The translations under genes were made by a program, and so were the position numbers. DNA of 64,000 bases from Pleodorina starrii (lineage: Eukaryota > Chlorophyta > Chlorophyceae > Chlamydomonadales > Volvocaceae), in the NCBI GenBank assembly GCA_030267565.1, contig BRXU01000014.1, positions 2,640,001-2,704,000 on the forward strand, in the 5' to 3' direction. This document shows, one piece after another, positions 1 to 12,100 of the stretch (its first letter is position 1; each line of letters opens with the position of its first letter). Below the pieces are notes generated by a model, which was not told where the DNA came from, made no database searches, and worked only from the letters and a program-made list of their open reading frames with translations.

Positions 1-117
1 ATCGCGTCGCACCTGCCCGACGACTCCGACGACCTCTGGAGGTGCATGTCTGACGCTAGAAATGCCGTAAAAGGCGCTGCAAGACAGAGTTCCAGAGTTA
101 GCATAGGGGCAATTTAG
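1..117 (+). CDS. Possible 3' coding end of an upstream + strand gene (partial)
   Basis: Frame 1 is open from the window edge to a TAG at 115-117, giving about 38 residues starting IASHLPDDSDDLWRC. The first 16 codons nearly all end in G or C, like real exons here; the last 20 do not, so coding sequence may instead end at a splice donor near position 41. A TGTAA motif 300 bases downstream fits a 3' untranslated region. No family is recognised and there is too little sequence to be sure. Confidence 0.25.
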   Translation: MASHLPDDSDDLWRCMSDARNAVKGAARQSSRVSIGAI

Positions 118-2497
118 AGGCCGGCGGCGCACCTGCGCCCGTGTACACTTGAAGCATATTTGATCATGCAGTTACACTTGCCTGCCGCTCCTCAGAACTG
201 GGGATGGTGTGGACGACACCACAGTCGACCGAAAAGACCAGACATCCGACTGCAAAGTGGCAAGCTCGGCACATCTATCAAAGCCCAGCACACTACATTT
301 TCCTATCATAATAAGGACCTAGGCAACAATGCTCATCTGCTTTCTAAAGATAAGTTGGAACCCTCACGAGAAACCCTTCTTTTCAGAGAATTTCAGACAC
401 TTTGTGGTGTTCTGCCATGTAATGACTTGTTTAAGAATTTTTCAAAGTAAAAAATAACGGTCACAGGGAGACAGTCTGCGCGGTCTTCAGGGTGCATGGC
501 GCCGTACGGTCGTTCTGTTACCGCGGGCTACAATTGCTTCCCTTGAACATCAGCCTTCCGAGGCTGCACAAAGCCAGAGTATCCTCTCGCATTGCCGGGG
601 GAGGCTCGGGGTCAAAGAGGACGCCGGGGTAATTGTCGTGATTGTGGCGAGGCCTGGCGAGGTCCCTTCGGCCCCGCGATAGCTTGGATGGGTCACGCTG
701 TGTCACCCTTCGGAACATGCGCATCCATGCGCCGTAACCATGAAAGCTTTCCGCTTTACAATGCCGCAGAACGGCCCTCAGGCCCCTCGGCAACCCACTC
801 GCAGTGTTGCACACGCTTACGTTCACCTAAAAAGAAGGGCCAGGATCCCAGGGACTCAGTTCCCCGGACAGCCGCCAGCCGGCCCTTCCACCTCTACATA
901 TAACCATCACCACTTTGCAGACAAGGCGCTGCAGAGCCCCAGACATGGGCACGTGAGGGTTTCTAAGTGGGGTCGTCGTACTAAAAATGCAATTGAGGGG
1001 ATGCATCCCTGAGGGTACTAAAAATGCAATTGAGGGGATGCATCCCTGCCCTCACTAGTCCTCTCCATAAAGACGGCTAGGGCTTCGGAGCTCCCATATC
1101 TCCGGCATGCGAGCGCGGAGGCGGGGCCCCGGGTGACTGTCAACGCGGTCCGGCCCGACGGGTTCTGGAACCCTCTGTTGTGCAGTCCGCGCACAGACCG
1201 GCACGCAGTTCCGTACGTCCGTACACAGTTCCGTCAGTCCGAACCTTCAACGCGTGGTCAACTCAGCGGCGGAAGTCCTCCACAGAGCCCGGTCCGCAAA
1301 AATCCGCCAAAAACACGTCGCCAAGCCCGCCAAAATTGGCAGGTCGTTGATTATTCATGAGGCACCTGCACGGTGCATGCATGCTTGCCCCCACAACTGT
1401 CGCGTTCCAAATCTTCCGTGCACTGCAGTTGTGTACCTACCGCACACGCTTTGTGCTCAGTGTTGCAGTGCACCTTGCTGGCCTTAAGCCGAGCGCGTGT
1501 GCATGCGCACGCGCGCACCCCACGGGCCATCGGAACTCAATCCCCCATCAATTCGCATTTAGGAAGCATAAAAACACGTCTCATGCGCCCACCAACTCAC
1601 ATCAGTCCACTCGTACTTAACACAACTCGGGTGATTGGAGTCAACACGCACAACGGGCCATCATGCATGTGGTTTTCCGTTGGGGTTCCTCGGGATGCCA
1701 TTAGGGTTTTAGATGTTGGTTGGATCTTGGTTGGTTGACAGTTGGCAGTTGGTCAGTCCCCGTCCTTGCCGCCGTACTGGCGAGACGTGGAATGTCGTCA
1801 CATGAACATACAAATACAAACACTAATGGCCGCGCGTCAACGTGATTGGCGGTCAGTTTAGGACATTAGGAGTAAAAACAAAATCCCTTTATGTTTTAGA
1901 TGGGGCATGGAAAACCGAGCTATTTCGGGGCCCGCTATGAGGTGTAGCACCACACGCGCGCCCAATCGTCCGATCCAGTTGATGTCTGTCCGTCCGTCCG
2001 TCCGTTGAAGAAAATACACTCATGAACACATATATAGTGACGTGGCACCTCTTTTTGTCATTGGCAAGCCACGCTGCAAACACACCTGCCGTACGACACG
2101 CTCCCGAAAGACCCCTCCCCTCCTCCCCGGCTGCACCAGCAGCAGCAGCGGCTCTGGGGCCCATTGCAGTAAACACAACCGCAACGAAACCCGGCAAGCC
2201 ACCAGCACCAGCACCTGCACCGTGGCTGTCGGGCCCTGGTTGCGTCTTCCTTCGCCCTCGCCTTGTCTTCTGCAGTGCGCGGCCAGCCGAGCCCCGCTGG
2301 CTCTTCCCGCCGAACGACCTCTTCGGTGGTGGTTCCGCAGCCCACTTCCGTACACCACTACGGCGCTACCCGCGCCGGCAGCACCACCCTTCGAGAGCCG
2401 CTCTGATCCGCCGCGTCAAAGGGCGGAACCCATCAAAAAAAACATCGCTGCCCTGCAAACTTCAGCATACATTTAAATCCGCATGCCGTGCATCATC
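118..2497. other. Intergenic / untranslated sequence, no convincing gene
   Basis: Open frames here are short, overlap on both strands and lack consistent third-position GC. The left part may be the 3' UTR of the + strand gene ending at 117, with a TGTAA polyadenylation-like motif at 418-422. The right part (about 1,900-2,497) is immediately downstream of the stop of the giant - strand gene and is probably its 3' UTR. A 37-bp tandem duplication lies at 978-1048. Nothing else recognisable was seen. Confidence 0.5.
978..1048. repeat. 37-bp perfect tandem duplication
   Basis: A unit starting GTACTAAAAATGCAATTGAG occurs at 978 and again at 1015, identical for 34 bases, with nothing between the copies. 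Each unit contains the short palindrome ATGCAT. Confidence 0.85.
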
Positions 2498-3119
2498 TTA
2501 TTTTATCACGACCAGATTCGAAACACTGCTGCCCGGCAGCGCGACCTCTACCGGATCCTCCTCCTCCTCCTCCCGTCCTTCAGAGGCCCTGTCCCGCGTG
2601 AGCCCCACGCCGCGGGAAGCGGCATCGCCGTTGAGCGCCGTCGCTGCTGCCTCAGCTGCCGCTTGATCCGGCCCCCCTGCCCTCAACCTCAATCCCGCGG
2701 ATGAGAAAATGCCCTGCGCTGAACCGACCTCGCCCTGCGTACCCGCCTCCGACTCCGCCAAAGCCGCAGCAGTTGCAGCAGCAGCAGCAGCAGCAGTTGC
2801 AGCAGCAGTTGCAGCAGCAGTTGCAGCAGCGGCTGTCTTATGGCCGGTGGTGCTGAGCCTGCCCAGCTGCCGACCCGCGGGTCGCTGCGGGCCCATCGAC
2901 TGGGAGCCGACGACGCCGTGCATGGCGGGCGGCCGGATGGGCAGCAGCAGCGGCACCGGCGGCGTGGGCAGTGTCCAGTTGTCCTGTCCGCTGCTGAACC
3001 GATCGCCGAGCTGGGGGTCATCCGCTCGCGAGGCCATCGACGGGGGCACCGTCCCGACAGCACCCGCACCCCCACCTTCACCCACATTCCCAAACCCAGC
3101 AGCACTACTGCCGCGATCC

Positions 3120-3154
<35 letters not shown>

Positions 3155-6100
3155 GCCCCCGAGGTAGTGCGCCTCCGCGGCCGAGGGCGGCTCTCCGGCG
3201 ACTCTAGACAGTCGCCGGGAGCGCCTCACAGCCGGGGGAGGCTCCAGGCCCCGGACCGCCTCCGCGCCTTCCTCGCCCAACGCGCCAGCCCCAGGTCCGG
3301 CATCGTCGGCGTAGATGACCTCGGAGAGCCTCGGCCAGCGCCGATTGCGCAGAGCTCTGGGCTGTCCTGCCTGCCCCGCGGGAAAACCCGGCGGCGGCGC
3401 CGCCCCCGTCGCGGCGCCCGGCGCCGGCCCTTCCTCCCTTCGATGCGGGGCGTCTTCACCCCATCCGATCACGTGCGAGACGGGCGCCCGGGGCAGCCGC
3501 GGCGCCGCCGCGCCGGCCGCTGTGGGGTCAGTGGGCGGCTCATCCGCCCAGGAGCCGCCAGCCCACAGTACGGCTGACGACGCCGCGTTGGCCGTCTGGA
3601 TCTTGCGAGTGAGCTCCAAGCTCCGGCCGCGGGGCTGGGCGCTCGATCCGTAAGCGCCTCGCTCGTCCAGCGACGCGCGCCGCCTGACCACCACCAGTGA
3701 GGGCCGCTGCTGGCCTGATCCAAGTGCTGTGTCCGTCGGCCGCGGCAGCGGCTGCGACGGCGGCGGCGGCGCCGTGCGCACCCAGCCAGGCACAGCCTCC
3801 GCCGCCACCGGCGGCACCACCGCCGCCGCCGACGACGGCCCTGCCGCGCTGGCCCGGTGCATCACCGTTTCGGGGGCGCTTGACGGGCCGGCATTGCCGT
3901 ACAAGCTGACGGCGCCGCCAGGCGGCGGCGCAGCGGATCCGGGCACCAGGTTGGCGGGCCAGTGATCCCGCGCGCCGCTCGAATCATGTCGGAACAGCCA
4001 ACGGTGCAGCCACTTTGAGAGTGGTGACGGCATCGAACCCGGAGAGCTGCGATCGGGGCCGGCGGCGGCGGCGGCGGCGGGAATGTGGACTGCCGGCGGC
4101 GCGCGGGACCGCCAGGGCGAATCGTAGGACCGGGGTACCCCAGCACTGCCGCCGCGGTCCATCTCCACAGCCGCCGCCGCGGCCGCGGCGGCCGCCGCCG
4201 CGGCGGCTGCAGTAGCGGCAGCTGCGGCGGCCCGCTTGCCCGCGTCGGAGGCGCCCCTGCCGCTGGTGCCGTACGCCGTTGGATGGTAACCCACCGCCGA
4301 CGCTGCCGATGGCGGCGGTGGTGGCGGCGACGGCGGCGACGGCAGCAGGTTGGGGCCGAGGAGCGCCGTCTCCACCTCATCACCATCCGTCTCCTCGTCC
4401 ACGGTCTCCACCAGCCTCGGCCCGCCGCTGCTAAGTCGGCTGCTTCCGAGGCCCAGCCGGAAGAAAGGCGCGGTGGCGCTGCCGGCGGCGACGGAGTCTC
4501 CCGAAGGCGACCTTGCCGTCGGCGTATCGGCGCTCTTGAAGCAACTCTGGGAGCTGCCAGTCTCCGCCGCCCGCGACAGCACGCTGGCGGCGCCGCCAGC
4601 TGGCGGCGCGCCGCCGGCGCTGCCGTACATTGCCGCCTCCGGACAAATTTGGTGCTGCCGCCGACCGGTGAAGCTGTGGCCGTGTGGGTTAACTAGGTCG
4701 GGAGTGGAGCGGCCGGTCGGGGTATCGGTCCTGATCATGTCATACTGCGGCGTCGAGTTCCAGACGCCGCCAGTCCGAGTCGGCTGCGCAGCGGCCGCGG
4801 GGCCTCCTTGCTCCACCGCCGACGCTGACAGCGGGCCGCCTGTCGCGTCCTGCACCCTTGTGCGAGATTGGACCAGGGAGTAGTTGGAGGACCAACCCGA
4901 CGATTTCGCCAACGCAGGGCCGGCGATGGAGGTGGTGGCGGCGCCGGCATCGCTGCCGTCTCCCGAGGTGGGCGAGTTGCACAGGGACGACGGAGTCGGG
5001 TGGCCGGCGACAGCCAGCTGTGGAGGTGGCGGCGACGACGCGACCTGCGCCATCGTCGCTGTGGTGTCGTACACGTCGGGCCGCTCGCCCATGGAAGTGT
5101 GTACGACCTTGTCAGAGCTGCTCGGGAGCTCTCGGGGCCGCGTGACCTCCGGAGCCTCCGCGTTAAACTCGCCTCCGCGCTGGTATCCTAGTTGCTGCTG
5201 CTGCTGTTGCTGCGGGTCACCGCCAGGACTTGCGTTGTTGTTGCTGCTGCTGCCCCGGCTGAGAGCGGTCCAGGGGGGGAACTTGGCAGCCTGGCCCATC
5301 AACGACGCAACACTGTGTCTTCGCGGCTTCGGAGTGAATCGCCCCCTGGGGATGGCAGCCGCCTCCGGAGACGGTGTCGCGCCTTCAGTGAAGCTGGCGG
5401 CGGAGCCATCATGCGCGGCGGGGGCCGCTGTCATGACATTGCTGGAAGGAGCAACGCTGGTGGCAGCACCGCCGGTGGTGGCGACACTGCTGGGGAGGGT
5501 GGCCACGACGGCAGCTGTGGTTCCCGCTTGGCCCTCCACTGCTCTGCTGCTGCTGCTGGTGGTGGTGGCTGTTGGGGCGGTGGCGGTGGCGGCGGTGGTT
5601 GCTGTGGTGGTGGTAGCGGCGGGCGCAGCCCCAGTGGAGATCCGGGGCCAATTGCTGCTATCAGCGGGGCGGAAGCTGGGCTGGAGGAACCGGGGGGAGA
5701 CCGTCGGTTCCGGCAGGACTTCCTCAATAAGGACATCCGAAAGCTCCGACGACGCCGTCACGCCAGCCCCGACGGCGGCGGCGAGCTGGTTGCCGCGGCT
5801 GGCGGCGGTGGCGGCGGCATTGGGGGTGTCCGTCGGGCGTCGCTGCTCGGGAGTGTCAATGATAGGGAGCTCCGGTGCGGCGGAGGCTGGCGTCGGCTGG
5901 GCCTGAAGCCAGGCATGTTCCTGCGAGCGGCAAATGCGAGGGGGGTTGGGGGCGGGTCAGTATGTCACACCCGCCGCGGACCCGCCGAGGATTTGGGGCT
6001 CGAACAAAAACAGGGGGGAGGGCGCACCGAACCCGAACAGCACGGCACAGCCGCACATAGCGCGCCACACAGCAGGCAGTTCCTGAATCCTGATACGGTT

Positions 6101-9100
6101 CTTCAAACAAAGTACTTCGCCACCCATGTACACCAGCCCCTGATGTCCCCGGTGTGGTACCACCACGACCAATCGCAATCGCCAGCACAGATCAGTCAGA
6201 CAAGCAGCCCGCGCGCGCATATGGTACCTTGCCGGCAGCAGCCGCTTCGAAATCGTGCCTCCGCCTGCGCCGCTGGACCAGAGCAGCTAGCACCAGGCAG
6301 CAGGCCGCCAGCAGCAGCAGACTGCCGAAGACGGCGGTGATGGAGGCGATCAAGGGGACCACGTAGGCCGCGCGCCCCGCCGGCGCCGACCACGCCGCCG
6401 CATCCGGGCCCGGCGGTGCGGATTGCACCGCCACGCCCGATGGTGGGTTCAATGCCGGCCCCTGCTCCTGCCCCTGGACTACAGATGGTGACCACGGCGG
6501 CGGCGGCGACGTCGGCAGCACCTTCACTCGGCACTCCACCAGACTTCCGGCTCCGCCAAACACGGCCGTGCTCGTTAGGTCCTCAGATCCGCAGCCGGCT
6601 TCCAGCGCGGCAGTGCCAGTGGGGTTGAGGAGCACGGTGTGGGTAGCGGTGACCTGTGTGGTGGCGGTGGTGGAGGCGGGGGTGAGGCACGCGAGGGGGG
6701 GGCCAGAGGGCCACAAAGGGACTGGTTAAGAGGCCAAGCGGATGTGGCTTGCAAAGATTCAAGTACGGCACTGACAGATTTCGGGTCCGTGTCTCCAGGG
6801 TGGGTCAGGCCTTGACTGCGCACCGGGGTGGTTCTTGCCCCTGCTTGTAGTGCCTTTGCCCTTCCCACCCGGGGTTCCGGGTCCGTTCGCTAACGCCGTT
6901 TCCGTCTCCGCTGCGCTATCTTCTATTTACCCCCCGCCAGTGGCGCATGTACCGTACCTCAGTGTTCGTATCTTATTTTTGGGCTTTCGTTCTTCTGGAC
7001 GAAAGGGGCCCTTTTTGGCCCGTTTCGTTCGCTGGCTGGCGGACGAACGGCCCCTCCGGGGCCGTAATTCGTTCGTCCGGCCGGACGAACCGGACGAACG
7101 CCTGAAACCGGCCGATAACCTTAAAATAGCCCGTGCCGCCGTCAGAGCGTTAAAAACCAGCGAAATAAGCCCATTTTTTTGGGCGGGGCCCCAGCGCGAA
7201 GCGCCCAGGGGGGCCCCGCCCTGTAGGATTGCCCATGTCCGGTCAGAGCGCCTGGGTACGACAAGTTGACCCGAGCCAGCATAGCAGGAATCGTTCGTCC
7301 GGCCAGACGAACGGGGTGCTTTCCGGTCAATTTGTTTCGTTTGGCTGGTGGGCGAACGCCGGCCTTCGGCCGGCGTTTTGTTCGTCCGGCCGGACGAACC
7401 GGCCTTCGGCCGTTCGTCCAAAACGGCCCTTCGGGCCGTCGGATCATCCGAACGACGAAGATACGAACACTGCCGTACCTCCGAAAACTCTGCGGGTGGC
7501 GTGTCGGGTATGCAGACCAGCAGAGACCCTCGCCGGCTTCCATCCGCGTCCGCGCCCGTAGCGCCCCCGTTTGCAGCGCTGCCCGACTCGGCTGCCCAAG
7601 CGCTGAGCGCTTCGTTGACGCGCGCCTTGTACTCTTGCACCAATCTCTGCTGCTGCTCGGAGTCCAAGCCGCCGGCAAGCGTGATAGGCACTCTTAGGGT
7701 GGCCAGCAACTGGACCCGGGTGCTGAAGTTGCCGGCAGCAAGGCAGCCGCCGGCGGTGCCGTTGCTGGCCGGGGGTGGTGGCGAGGTCGCCGCCGCCTCC
7801 GGCGGCGTCGCCATCAGCCGCCGTGCGGTCCATGCACTTCGCCTGGCAGCAGCGGTGCTTGCGCTGCTGCGGAGGCGGCGGAGGCGAAGGGCGCTTGCTG
7901 GTGGAGGTGTGGGAGCGGCAGCAGCAGGGTTGTCGGTGCAGGTGGTGTTGGACAGGATGTCGCTGGTGAGGTTGGTTCGACGGAGGAGCTCCTCTCGGAA
8001 GGCGCTCAGAAAGGCGACGGAGCAGCCGACCTGCGGAGTTCCATTCATTCGTCGGGGAGGTGGAGGGCGTGTGGGGACATGGGGACATGGGGCCTTTTTT
8101 GCTTTTACCTCGATGTGATTTACTGGCGGCTTATACACAGGGCAAAACCTCTCAGCCCAATGTAGACGTGCAGACTAAGGGCTTCCAGATTTAAGACTGC
8201 AAAATGCAGATGCAGATTGCAATCTTCAGATCGCGGATGACAGGACGCACATACAACCAGCCCCCACGGCCCCGGGCCCCGGACCCGCACTCCCTGGACT
8301 TGCACTCCTTAAGCCACCACAGACAGCCATCCCGCACCTGCACGTCTACGACTTGTCCTGTAACTTCCGTGAGCTGCACCGTCCCCACTATCGTCGCCGC
8401 CACCTCTATAGGTATCCTGACAAGCGTTGCCGTGATGTTGACAGACGGCCGGTCCGTACTGTTAGCTACTGGAGGGAAGAGTGCTGCCAGGCTGTCACCT
8501 GAGGTCCCCATATCTAGCGGCACAGCAGCTACTTGTACGACAGTCAGGACTCCTTGTACGACAGTCGTACTGCTCGAGGTGGAGATGTACTCAGGGGGGA
8601 CGTAAACGGCTGGAATGATGAAGGGAGGTCGGGGTGGCGATGGCGGTGGGCTGGGTGGTAGAGGAGGCGGGCTGGGTGGCGCAGGTGGAGACGGTGGCGG
8701 GCTGGGAGGTAGTGGCGGTGGGCTGGGTGGTAGAGGAGGGGGACTTGGTGGCTCAGGCGGGGATGGTGGCGGGCTGGGGGGCAGTGGTGGTGGGCTGGGT
8801 GGTAGAGGAAGCGGGCTGGGTGGCTCAGGCGGGGATGGTGGCGGGCTGGGAGGAAGGGGTGGTGGGCTGGGTGGTAGAGGAGGCGGGCTGGGTGGCTCAG
8901 GCGGGGATGGTGGCGGGCTCGGAGGCAGTGGTGGTGGGCTGGGTGGTAGAGGAGGCGGGCTGGGTGGCTCAGGCGGGGATGGTGGCGGGCTGGGAGGCAG
9001 TGGTGGTGGGCTGGGAGGTAGTGGGGGCGGGCTGGGTGGCTCAGGCGGGGATGGTGGCGGGCTCGGAGGCAGTGGTGGTGGGCTGGGTGGTAGCGTTGGG

Positions 9101-12100
9101 GGGCTGGGTGGCTCAGGCGGGGATGGTGGCGGGCTGGGAGGCAGTGGTGGGGGGCTGGGTGGTAGAGGAGGCGGGCTGGGTGGCTCAGGCGGGGATGGTG
9201 GCGGGCTGGGGGGCATTGGTGGTGGGCTGGGTGGTAGTGGAAGTGGGCTGGGTGGCGCAGGTGGAGACGGTGGCGGGCTGGGAGGCAGTGGTGGTGGGCT
9301 GGGTGGTAGAGGAGGCGGGCTGGGTGGCTCAGGCGGGGATGGTGGCGGGCTCGGAGGCAGTGGTGGTGGGCTGGGTGGTAGAGGAAGCGGGCTGGGTGGC
9401 TCAGGCGGGGATGGTGGCGGGCTGGGGGGCATTGGTGGTGGGCTGGGTGGTAGAGGAGGCGGGCTGGGTGTCTCAGGCGGGGATGGTGGCGGGCTGGGGG
9501 GCAGTAGCGGTGGGCTGGGTGGTAGAGGAGGCGGGCTGGGTGGCTCAGGCGGGGATGGAGGCGGGCTGGGAGGCAGTGGTGGTGGGCTGGGTGGTAGAGC
9601 AGGCGGGCTGGGTGGCTCAGGCGGGGATGGCGGCGGGCTGGGAGGCATTGGTGGTGGGCTGGGTGGTAGCGTTGGGTGGCTGGGTGGCTCAGGCGGGAAT
9701 GGTGGCGGGCTGGTGGGCAGTGGTGGTGGGCTGGGTGGTAGAGGAGGCGGGCTGGGTGGCTCAGGCGGGGATGGTGGCGGGCTCGGAGGCAGTGGTGGTG
9801 GGCTGGGTGGTAGAGGAGGCGGGCTGGGTGGCTCAGGCGGGGATGGTGGCGGGCTGGGAGGCAGTGGTGGTGGGCTGGGTGGTAGAGGAGGCGGGCTGGG
9901 TGGCTCAGGCGGGGATGACGGCGGGCTGGGAGGTATTGGTGGTGGGCTGGGTGGTAGCGTTGGGTGGCTGGGTCGCTCAGGCGGGAATGGTGGCGGGCTG
10001 GGAGGAAGGGGTGGTGGGCTGGGTGGTAGAGGAGGCGGGCTGGGTGGCTCAGGCGGGGATGGTGGCGGGCTGGGAGGCAGTGGTGGGGGGCTGGGTGGTA
10101 GAGGAGGCGGGCTGGGTGGCTCAGGCGGGGATGGTGGCGGGCTGGGAGGCAGTGGTGGTGGGCTGGGAGGTAGAGGAGGCGGGCTAGGTGGCTCAGGCGG
10201 GGATGGTGGCGGGCTGGGAGGCAGTAGCGGTGGGCTGACTGGTAGAGGAGGCGGGCTGGGTGGCTCAGGCGGGGATGGTGGCGGGCTCGGAGGCAGTGGT
10301 GGTGGGCTGGGTGGTAGAGGAGGCGGGCTGGGTGGCTCAGGCGGGGAAGGTGGCGGGCTGGGAGGCAGTAGCGGTGGGCTGGGTGGTAGAGGAGGCGGGC
10401 TGGGTGGCTCAGGCGGGGATGGTGGCGGGCTGGGAGGCAGTGGTGGTGGGCTGGGTGGTAGAGGAGGCGGGCTGGGTGGCTCAGGCGGGGATGGTGGCGG
10501 GCTGGGAGGCAGTGGTGGTGGGCTGGGTGGTAGAGGAGGCGGGCTGGGTGGCTCAGGCGGGGATGGTGGCGGGCTGGGGGGCAGTGGTGGTGGGCTGGGT
10601 GGTAGAGGGGGCGGGCTGGGTGGCTCAGGCGGGGATGGTGGCGGGCTGGGAGGCAGTGGTGGTGGGCCGGGTGGTAGAGGAGGCGGGCTGGGTGGCTCAG
10701 GCGGGGAAGGTGGCGGGCTGGGAGGCAGTAGCGGTGGGCTGGGTGGTAGAGGAGGCGGGCTGGGTGGCTCAGGCGGGGATGGAGGCGGGCTGGGAGACAG
10801 TGGTGGTGGGCTGGGTGGTAGAGGAGGCGGGCTGGGTGGCTCAGGCGGGAATGGTGGCGGGCTGGGGGGCAGTGGCGGTGGGCTGGGTGGTAGAGGAGGC
10901 GGGCTGGGTGGCTCAGGTGGAGACGGCGGCGGGCTTTGAGGCTGTGGATACAACGGAAGCTGTGGCATGGTTGGCGTTGGTTGGGACGGAGGAGGAGGAG
11001 ATTGAGGGGCCACGGAGAACAGAGGGCTGAACGGAGAAAATGGCGGTAATGGAGAGTGTGGCTCGGGTGAAGGTGGTTGAGGGCTGGGTGGCAGTGGTGA
11101 AGGCGGTTGAGGGGTTGGTGGCTCGGGTGAAGGTGGTGGAGGGCTGGGTGGCTCGGGTGAAGGTGGTGGAGGGCTGGGTGGCTCGGATGAAGATGGTGTA
11201 GGGCTGTATGGCTGGGGAGAGGGTGGTTGCGGGCTCGGTGGCTCGAATGCTGGTGGCTGAGGGCTTGGTGGCGGTGGGGAGGGTGGTCGAGGGCTTGGTG
11301 GTTCGGGTGAAGGCGGTTGAGGGCTGGGTGGCCCGGGTGAAGGTGGCTGAGGGGAGGGTGGCAGAGGGCTTGGTGGCTCGGGTGAAGGTGGTTCAGGGCT
11401 TGGTGGCTCGGGTGAAGGTGGTTCAGGGCTGGGTGGCTCGGGTGAAGGTGGGTGAGGGCTTGGTGGCTGAGGAGAGGATGCTTGAGGGGTTGGTGGCTCG
11501 GGTGAAGGTGGTGGAGGGCTGGGTGGCTCGGGTGAAGGTGGTGGAGGGCTGGGTGGCTCGGATGAAGATGGTGTAGGGCTGTATGGCTGGGGAGAGGGTG
11601 GTTGCGGGCTCGGTGGCTCGAATGCTGGTGGCTGAGGGCTTGGTGGCGGTGGGGAGGGTGGTCGAGGGCTTGGTGGTTCGGGTGAAGGCGGTTGAGGGCT
11701 GGGTGGCCCGGGTGAAGGTGGCTGAGGGGAGGGTGGCAGAGGGCTTGGTGGCTCGGGTGAAGGTGGTTCAGGGCTTGGTGGCTCGGGTGAAGGTGGTTCA
11801 GGGCTGGGTGGCTCAGGTGATGGTGGCTGAGGGCTTGGTGGCTGAGGAGAGGGTGGCTGAGGGCTTGGTGGCTCGGGTGAAGGCGGTTGAGGGCTTAGTG
11901 GCTGAGGAGAGGATGGTTGAGGGCTGGGTGGCTCGGGTGAAGGTGGTTGAGGACTGGGGGGCTGAGGAGAGGTTGGTTGATAACTTGGTGGCTGAGGGTA
12001 GGGTGGTTGAGGGCTTGGTGGCTCGGGTGAAGGCGGCTGAGGGCTTGGTGGCTGAGGAGAGGATGGTTGAGGGCTTGGTGGCTCGGGTGAAGGCGGTTGA

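Noticed and set aside
8615..10939. 774-codon Gly-rich open frame on the + strand, plus a second Val/Ala/Trp-rich frame
   Set aside because: Both are by-products of a 72-bp repeat without stops. The - strand frame gives a known SPPP-type sequence and joins phase-consistent exons with a transmembrane helix.
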